Source of the DNA: Pocillopora verrucosa
Lineage: Eukaryota; Cnidaria; Anthozoa; Scleractinia; Pocilloporidae
DNA: 64,000 bases
Reading direction: 5' to 3'
NCBI RefSeq assembly: GCF_036669915.1
Contig: NC_089321.1
Location: forward strand, 8,604,449-8,668,448
The translations under genes were made by a program, and so were the position numbers. Under the pieces are notes generated by a model. The model saw only the letters and a program-made list of their open reading frames with translations. It was not told where the DNA came from and searched no databases. Shown piece after piece: positions 42,401-51,400 of this stretch (positions within the stretch are counted from its first letter, which is position 1; each line of letters begins with the position of its first letter).

Positions 42401-45400
42401 GTGTGAGAGATGCAAAAGAACAACTTGTCCATATAGGTATAAATAAAGCGTCTTATTTAGAGAAAGAGGGGTTTTGGAAAGAAGTGCGCTTGTGGCTTAG
42501 GGCTAATCAGAGTAAGACAGTGAGAGATAACATAGAAAAATAAAAAGAACTGAATGTAGATATGTAAACAGCAGCATTAACTGATGGGAAGGGGAGAAGG
42601 AGTGTAAGAGCATAATGGCCTCCGTCATTTTCGGGATGTTTTTGGAAAACGCGTAACGCCATTCTTGGTTTGGAGTTGCGCTTATTTATCCCCTTGAATT
42701 TGTCTCCCAGGTAAAAGTAAATTAAGGCTCGAGATGCTTCTTAGGAGATATTTTCTTAAATGATACGATTCCTATTTATTAGTGCAGGCCGTCTTCCTCG
42801 TATCACAATCTGAGGCCCTTGCTAAGAAGTGCAAGGTGACGAAATCCTACTCCCTTCTTTCGCTCTACTATCTACCAAGAGAATACCGTTGATATTCTCT
42901 TGTATCTACCTACCAGTGCAAGAAAATCCATCACCAGCATATCCCCTCGTGCATTCACACCTGTATGAGCCCAAAGTGTTCACACAGCGGGCTTTGTCAT
43001 GACAACTTCGAAGCTTGGAGCTATTCTGGGTACTTGACGGTAATGAAAGGATCGCACATTCGTCGAGATCTGGCCGGAAATAAACATTTGAAACGTGATT
43101 AAAAGTTTTATCTTGTAAGCCTCTAGACTCTGAGAGCTACCACAGCCATTTACCTTTTAATATGTTGTAAACTTTCTGAAGCATTTAAACTTAAGTGACA
43201 GGAATTTGCGCAGAAGCATTTTTAATCTAGACGTGGCTGTAATGAACTGACCAAGGGCAGGCAATGAAGCGAAGAGCGACTGAGAGCATTTTGGTTGCCT
43301 TTGTTAAGAATTGAACGTACTACATTGAATTAAGTCAGGCTTAGGGTGGCTAAGGAAATATATGGCGTACAATTGTTAGCCCGAAAACCTGAATACATTC
43401 CATGGGAATACCACTTAATTTTTCCAAATTGTAACATATCCCCTATCCTTACTCTCTATTCGCATAAAATTGATTGACCCTGTTTCATACCGTTACATTG
43501 GGGAAAGCGTTTGTTCCAATTCCCATCTGCCTTGCAAGAAAGATTTCCATCTTGTTTTTTCTCAAAACCTGGCTTACAATCCACGATGACCTTTTCTCCA
43601 ACAGCAAAGAACTTGCGATCTGGTCGGTGAGACGCATTGGGTTGAGAATCAATTCTACAGGCAGCTGAAATGCAAATATGAAGAACTTATAAATTCACCG
43701 TAAGACAAGGCAAACGTTTTCATGCATGCATATTAAGACATCACCAGTGTTGACCGACCGACCGGCTGACTGACCGACCGACCGACCGACCGACTGCCTG
43801 ACTTATTGATTGAGTAACTGGGTGACTATCAGACTGACTGACTGACTGACTGGTTGATGTATTGCCTCAGTTATAACAAATGAACTTACTGTAGACACTT
43901 ATTGTAATTTTAGCTGCGGCCGTCTTCACAATGTTGGTTGCTGAGCAGGTGTATTGACCTTCATCAGACTTTTGGATGTTTCTGAGTAATAAGCTGCCAT
44001 TTTTTAACTGCTCTGTTGGCGTTTGCGCGGAACCAACTTGGGTCCACCGTATGGTTGGCACAGGGTCCCCAACCGCTTGGCAGTTGTACACAGGAGAGCT
44101 CCCGGATGGTTCCGCTGAGCCGAGAGGCTGGATTGTGAATCTAGGGGGAACTACATGAAAGATGTAAGTTTAATATCAGTTTAATATTTATTTATTTTAA
44201 AGTTTAATATCAGTGGTATGAATAATTTGAAAAGTGGATAGCTTTAAGCAGGACATTTTTCAAATGAACATTCAGAGTGATCCGGAATTGCACTGGATTC
44301 GTTTCCTTTCACTCGGGCAATGACTCAGAGAAATCGCACCATCCTCTTAACTACTGAAATACAAAACGCAAACCAACCAAGACAAGGTTACTCACGTTTT
44401 CTCGACATTGGGGTAGTTTTAATAAGTTTACCATAGGATTTTATCAACTTCCCCTGATTTTTCCCTCGTTTTATTTCGTCGATGTGATTACCTTGGTTTG
44501 GGGAAAAAAATTACTGGGAAACTTGGGGAATTAAAGACCAACTAAATTACCGAAAGGCAACGTTTTTTGAAGGTGATTTGAATTCTGCAGCTGTAATTTT
44601 TAGATTTAAAGTAAATGTACTGGTACGGTTGTATGACAGTTCAAAGTAGTTCAGTCCCTTTAGGTCCCAAAACACAGAGCACATCCTGATATAACCCTTT
44701 ATATCTCTAGAACTTACCCAGCACCCGCAGAAAAGCTGTGACGTTGTTGAATCCTATGGGGTTTTCTGCTCGGCAGTGATAAAGTGCTTCATCTTTTTTC
44801 TGAACACTGCGTATATTCAAAGACCCGTTGGGAAAAATGTTGAACCTATTGTCCAACTTAAGTACAGACGTCGAAGTAGAAGATCCTTTTACGAGTTGAA
44901 ACCAGGAATACTTTACTCCAAGGTCACTGGTTGCTTTGCAATCAAACATGACTGAATTGTTTACCGAAGTTGTCAAGTCGCTAGGACGTTTCACGAAATT
45001 AGGAAGCTCTGCAAGGTAATAAAGATCACATGATAGTAAAAATGATGTCCCTTCTTTGTTTTCCATGATTTTCCGCGCTAAGTATAAACCATAACGTCTT
45101 TAAAGGGAAAATTTCAAACAGCTATGCTGTTCTTCGTCGAGAACTTGATAAAAAACAAAACTAGTTTTGTTGCAAATGCATCTGCAGACCTGAACACGTT
45201 TTAGGTGAGTTGCGCAGTCGAGATAAGACGCAATTTTCATGGATAGAAATTAACAAATGTAAGCAGGTAACACCCTTCTTTCCTAAGTTAAAATCCAGAA
45301 AAGTGTTCATAGAAGAGTGTGCAGAGAAAGATGGCCTGAAAGTTGTTCTAAAACTGTTAGCTGGCTGCTGCAGATCGGAACTGACCAATCACAATTGACG

Positions 45401-48400
45401 AACATCACTTACGTCCAACAGTCAACAATGTTACAAAACAACTGACGAATTGAGTTGCGCGACCTATTCGTATTATATCCGTTCGACTATTCCCTTAATC
45501 CAAAATAAATTGATGTTAGTGCGCGGCGAGGATCTGTGGGAGTGAGGCCTGAGAGTGAGGCACTCATACTGCAACTTTTACAGTATATTTTTCCCTATCT
45601 AACCAACTACCATGAAAAAAGCTGTTGTGCGCGCTTATAATAACCAACGAAAGTCGTTTACATGAAGGCTATTAATCGAACGATAATATTACAAGAAAGA
45701 CTGTCAACCCTTTACACCCTTACATCAGTATGCATATTCTCTATACTGTTCCCTACACGTATTTTAACTTACTGACAAGGAGAACTTGTTTAAAAATCGA
45801 GAGCTTCTTTAGTTGGTGACCATTTCCTTTATTCTCATGACCTTAATGTGTGACTCAGGAGTGATACTGTTGGGAGAAATAAGGTGCGAGTCACTCCAAG
45901 GGGTTCAAGGGTTAAACGGTTGTTCTTCTTACCAGCAACTTTAACTGTTATGTCCTGTAACTTAATCCCTCCAGAATTGACAGCTGTGCAGTAGAAGTCC
46001 CCTTCATAACTTTTCTTGGCCTTCCTCACAAACAACGATCCGTTAGAAAATGGCAGAAATTCCAGATCAGGAAGGTGCTCTCCATTAGGCCACGGTAGAG
46101 TTTTTGTCCAAAACAACTTTGCTCTTGGATCGGAAATAACTTGACAGTGGATCCATCCTGGTTTATTAAGAGTAAGGTACTGTGGACTATTCCTCTTGAA
46201 CTTTGGTGAGATTGGGTGGAGTCCTGTGTGATATATAAAACAAATGCAATTTTTTTCTTTTTTCCACAAAGTTCGTTTTTTTTTTGTTTCATCCTTCCTA
46301 AAAGGAAGCCAGCCGAGGATCGACAAAAGCTCAGAAGTTTGATTAACCAAATAAAAGTTTTAGCCTCAACTGAAACCACATCTATAATATACTTAGATAT
46401 TTCAAACACATTACATATGAAAAACGATCATTTGACGACGTACCAGACTGTGTGGTTTCAAACAAATAAGGAGAGCTACAATTAGACAGAATCAAATTTT
46501 TTCCAGCATCCACTCTGACACATAATCCGCTGGCTTGATGGCTGATTGCAATAGTACCATCAGGATTCTCCCGTTTTGCAAATGTATCACAAAGTCCATC
46601 TCTCAAAGCAAGCTGATCTTTTGCATTCTTAAACACACACTTTCCACTACAGCTGTGAATAAGGCTTCCATCGCGACGAAAAGCCATCATCACTCCCTCT
46701 CCCTGACAGAAGGACTGCAAAGTGAACAGAGAACCGTCTGATATTTCGCAAGGATTGGAAATCGTACGTGGAGACCAGCAGTTTTTGGTTGAGCTACTTC
46801 GAATGATGACAGAGACGATATCTGTGACGAGACAAAGTACATCATTTGATTAAAAAAATAATTCCAATGTACGTTTCAAGTCGACAGCTCTTTACTCATT
46901 GTCCATTGACGCTCCGTTATTCTGTTTGAGTCACTTGCATGTCATCCCGTCTTCACTATTTACACTAGTGTAAGCAGTAACGGTTCATTTTCGACGTGGG
47001 TCGAAAGGAAGAGAGCTGAATTGAAATCCTGTCTAAGGATACCTGGAATAAAAAACTGGAGGCTTAACAGAGACCACGGTTGAGAACAAACGCTAATCAA
47101 GCTTAGCTTTTGGATTCTTTGAGCAGAGGACGAAACGGTTAGCCTTTTAATTGCCCTGATCCCAGCTCATCCCAGCCAATGATTAATGAATTGATCAGAC
47201 CTTCTTTTAAATGGTTTTACCTGTAACACATCCATATAATTCGGCTCGTAAGCAGATTGTGTTTGTAGGACTGCTATACAATCCCGGTTTAATTCTTACA
47301 TAGCGTGCTCGAAATCTCTGATTAAACCAGTTTGTAACCACATTATGCTGGTCTACATTGCCATCAAATGCCTGAAAATATACATGAAAAGAGGGATCAA
47401 TGTCAGTATCTAAGAAACTGCACACCTACCCCTCCCCTATTACAAGAACACGGAAGATTAGGTGCACAGTTGCCCAGGTACTATACTTGATAGGCAAACT
47501 AATGAATCTTACGTGACCAAAGTGCTTTGGAGAGAGCTCTTAAGTTATTTTTGATATTGTTTTTGATTTTAGTTTTTATATTGTGTTATTTTCAGTAGAG
47601 GTCAGACAAGTTATCAAAAATTTGTAGCAATCGATTTAGCAGCGTCACGCTCAAAAATCTGTTCAAGCAACAGCAATCATAAATATCATCCTTGCTTGAA
47701 TCTAACAGCTATAACCATGTACCATCCGGTAAGTTGTAGAATCATCGAATCGAAACTGAATGACCTCATAGGCTTTACATCTTAAAGATAACTTCTCCTC
47801 ATCATTGTCTACCAGGTTTCAGATCCCTTTTCATCCAAACTTACTGCCAACCATTTCAAGTCTCTCAACACTCACCCTGTCATGTCCAAACTCCTTGTAA
47901 TCCTTCCAGTTTGTTCCATCCGTACTGTGCTGAATGGAATATTTTACTACCCAGTTAGGCGCGTCAATTTGTCCTTGGGTGGCCACACCCGACAATGTCA
48001 TCTCTTTGTTTAGATCAATCTGAAGGTATTGGAACTTGTCAGATGACTGTGCACACCAAGCCCCACCCATGGCCCCAGAAGGCTTATTATTCAATCGGCC
48101 ATATTCTGCTTTGAAACTCTTGTCTTTACCAATTTTCTGGCTTGATGCTGTGATTTGACCATTCAAAATTGAGCCATTCGCCATTCCCAATGGATCATAA
48201 CAAGCTGCAGAGAAAAAAACACATAGGCAAGTAATGAACGATCTTAGTTATCCCAACAATGGTCGTCATTACATTAATTCTCCTGCTATGTGAAGGTGTA
48301 GTAAGAATATTGTCTTACTCTTAATTCCCTCTTGAGGACAATAGTCCAACTCCACAGCCAGATTCCCACCATGCGCTCTGCAACCTCCGCAATACCCCCC

Positions 48401-51400
48401 GCATTCTGCAGAAACCTGCGTGCGATCCTCATCAATGTCCAGTGAGTTCTCGATATCTGAAGGAGTACCATATGGCTCCCAATAAACCTCCTCCTATGTT
48501 TGACCGTGAAATGCAGAAATAGTAGGTTATTATACTTAATTAATCGAAAGATTAGGCAGGTAAGCAACTTTCCTTTTAAGTGTCATAGAGAGTCAAATCA
48601 AAATAAAAGTATTTTCAACGGCCAGTCAGATCAAAGTAAAAATATTGGAACGAGCCAATGAGAACTCAAAGCAAATGTCGAATGAGGTGCGAGTCACCGT
48701 GCCAAAAACTCACCTTCAGACGGAAGCCAGTCCCCGTGAGATCAATTTGAAATTTTCCTTTTCGGCAACTTTCTTTGCTGGCGGAGTAACAATCACCCGC
48801 TTCTCCGTACTTGATACGTTTTCCAGAGCTTGTTGTAGAGTAATAGAAGTCATCTGGTACAATACTCATAGAGTTCAGATCCACGAGAACTTTGGAGAAG
48901 TTGGTTAACCCTGCCTCAGTGTACATCGAGCCACCTGTGGAGGTATGAGTCGAATATTACAATGTGACTCTAACTAGTATGGGGCCATGAATTCATAAAA
49001 CCCCTTCTATCGTACGCCTGTATCTCAGTCTTACCTTCGGTGATTTTGATCAAATATCGTGACTGATTCTGTTACGAAAATATCCCAACCTCACGTATAC
49101 CGTAAAGAATACAATTTTGCCGTATTTAGGCTACAACAGCATTGCCATATGTAGAAGAAAATTGTAGTACGGGTGATTTTTAAAAGTACGAAAAAATAAC
49201 TTAAAAAAACCTAAAAAAACAGTTTAGGTAGAGATGAGCTCTAAAATAGTCAAAAAACTTGCCTTACGTGTCTTTGTTTTCATACACCTTCTTACTACGA
49301 CTTACGAAGCATTTAGGTGTCAAATGTTTAATGTAATCAAGCGATAGGAATGTAAAAGAATCCACGTAACCGTTGTCTTACCACTGGCCTTTACGCATTT
49401 GTCTCTGGAAGCAGACGGCTGTTTGTAGTCGTGAACATAAGCGTAGTTTTTGCTTTGCCCAGATATAAGTGTAATGTATTCTTTAGGAGAATCTGTGGCC
49501 ATTCCTCGACAGAATAACCGCACGTGTGTATCACAATTTGCGCTAATTTCCATCGAGTACTCTTTATCTTCGTTGGAGTTCTGCGCAACTTTGACCAAAG
49601 CACAGCCTCCTGCAAACAACAACAACAACAACAAAAATATTAACGACCGTGTTTGATGATACAGGAATAATTATTAATTCAGAGTAGGTCGCTATCTCTA
49701 CCTTAAAAAGTGTAAATACTTTCCTGAAAAAAATTTCTTTAAAACCCCACGCCTAAATACTACCGCTTTTTCCGGACTGAAGCCTTCAAAGAATCATATA
49801 GAGACTAAAAGTTTGCTGAGGCCCCATTTGACGTGCATCAGAATCCAGGCCCGTTTTGATTATCGAACAGTTGCTTCGATACCTTAGTAGCTGGGCGGCA
49901 TGCAAAGCCCTCAACCAGATGGAGTGCTTGGAGACGAGGCCTGATAACGGCTACAGGGAGACTAGGCACGACATGCAAGCTTCCTATCTATCCCTCGCTA
50001 TCATTTTCAAGAGAGGAATTATATTATACCACTTTCATACTTACGACAGAAGTCCCAGAGCTTGAGTGAAGCGATGTCTTTGTCACGTAATCTATCTGGC
50101 TTATAGCAAGTCCCGGTAAATTTTGCGAGGTGGCGAGTAGCATTGTGGAGACCGTAAAGCTGACAGTCGCAAGACAGCGGATTTCCACTCAAGTATCTGA
50201 AAAGGGTAACTCACTTTCAATAAAAAACATAGGCCTTCAACTTTCCAAATGCCACACTAGTTATAGAGGAAATACTGAACATGTGTATAAACGTGAAGGC
50301 CAGAACAACTGCTGGTACAAGATGAAACAGTAATAACTTACACTTCTTTCAGATTGGGTGTGTTTAGGAATAAGCTTGAAGGCACGATCTTCAGCCGGTT
50401 GTTTCTTAAGTCTCTGCAAATATGAAAAAGCTGAGTTACTGAAAAGCCACGTCAAAGGGTTAAGTTTCTGAAGATGATACTACAACACCTCGAACACAGA
50501 TTTTTTCAAAAGCAATTTTAACAAGGACGATGGAACGAGCATTCTTATGAGCAACTAAAAATAAGGTCCATTCTGTTGGGGTTCTGAGTACATATCTCAA
50601 CACTGGCGACTTTTTTGGTCACTTATTGAGGTTCAGTCATTCTGTATAATTAAGTGTGCTTGGAATTAGGAGACAGTCTTTCCGTGTAATCGCTTCTTAG
50701 GGAAGTAGAATTTGCGTCTGTCGTTGAGATTATGGGAACAGTAACAAATTCGCTTTACTTCCAGTTTGCTGCGTCTTTTGGATTGCAGTGTACTCATGGC
50801 CTTCCCTTTCTTTGTCAACAGACATGGGAAACACCCCGCTGAAAACCCAAATTCCTTCCAGTCTTAAAGAATTCTTTCGAGGACCGTTACACTAAAATCT
50901 ACGACGTATACCGTATTTATTCGGCTATAAGCCGAGACCCCAAACTTTGTACGTGTAGACTCGGCATAACGAGAACCAAAACTAAATCGAAAACACCCGG
51001 CTATAAGCCGAGATCCATTCATAATTACAAGACTGAATTGTTAACTACGGGAAAACCTAACATTTTCTGAAAAAAATCACATTAGTTTTCATAAATGAGG
51101 CTTGGAAGATGGTGATTTATGGTGATTTAATACGCAAAGGACAAAAAAGCTGCTAACTATTCAATTAAAAAGCAGCGAATCATAACTCAGATGAATTAAT
51201 GTGATCCAAAAAAATAAATTTAAAACTGTGATGTTAAGCGGCATCACCGGTACCTACACATCCGTTGTGTCTATCAAACAATCTTGTGTTCGTTTATTTC
51301 ATGTTTCGTGTTTCTTTACTTCGGCTCGGCTTATAAGTAAATACATCCCGATTTAGTAGAGTTTCCAAGCGCTGGAAAAATGTTTTTCAAAAACTTTCGG

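Noticed and set aside
46026..46409. A 127-aa minus-strand frame overlapping the Ig1 exon
   Set aside because: Shifted-frame shadow of the exon 45933-46223; the true frame shows Ig landmarks and fits both splice phases.
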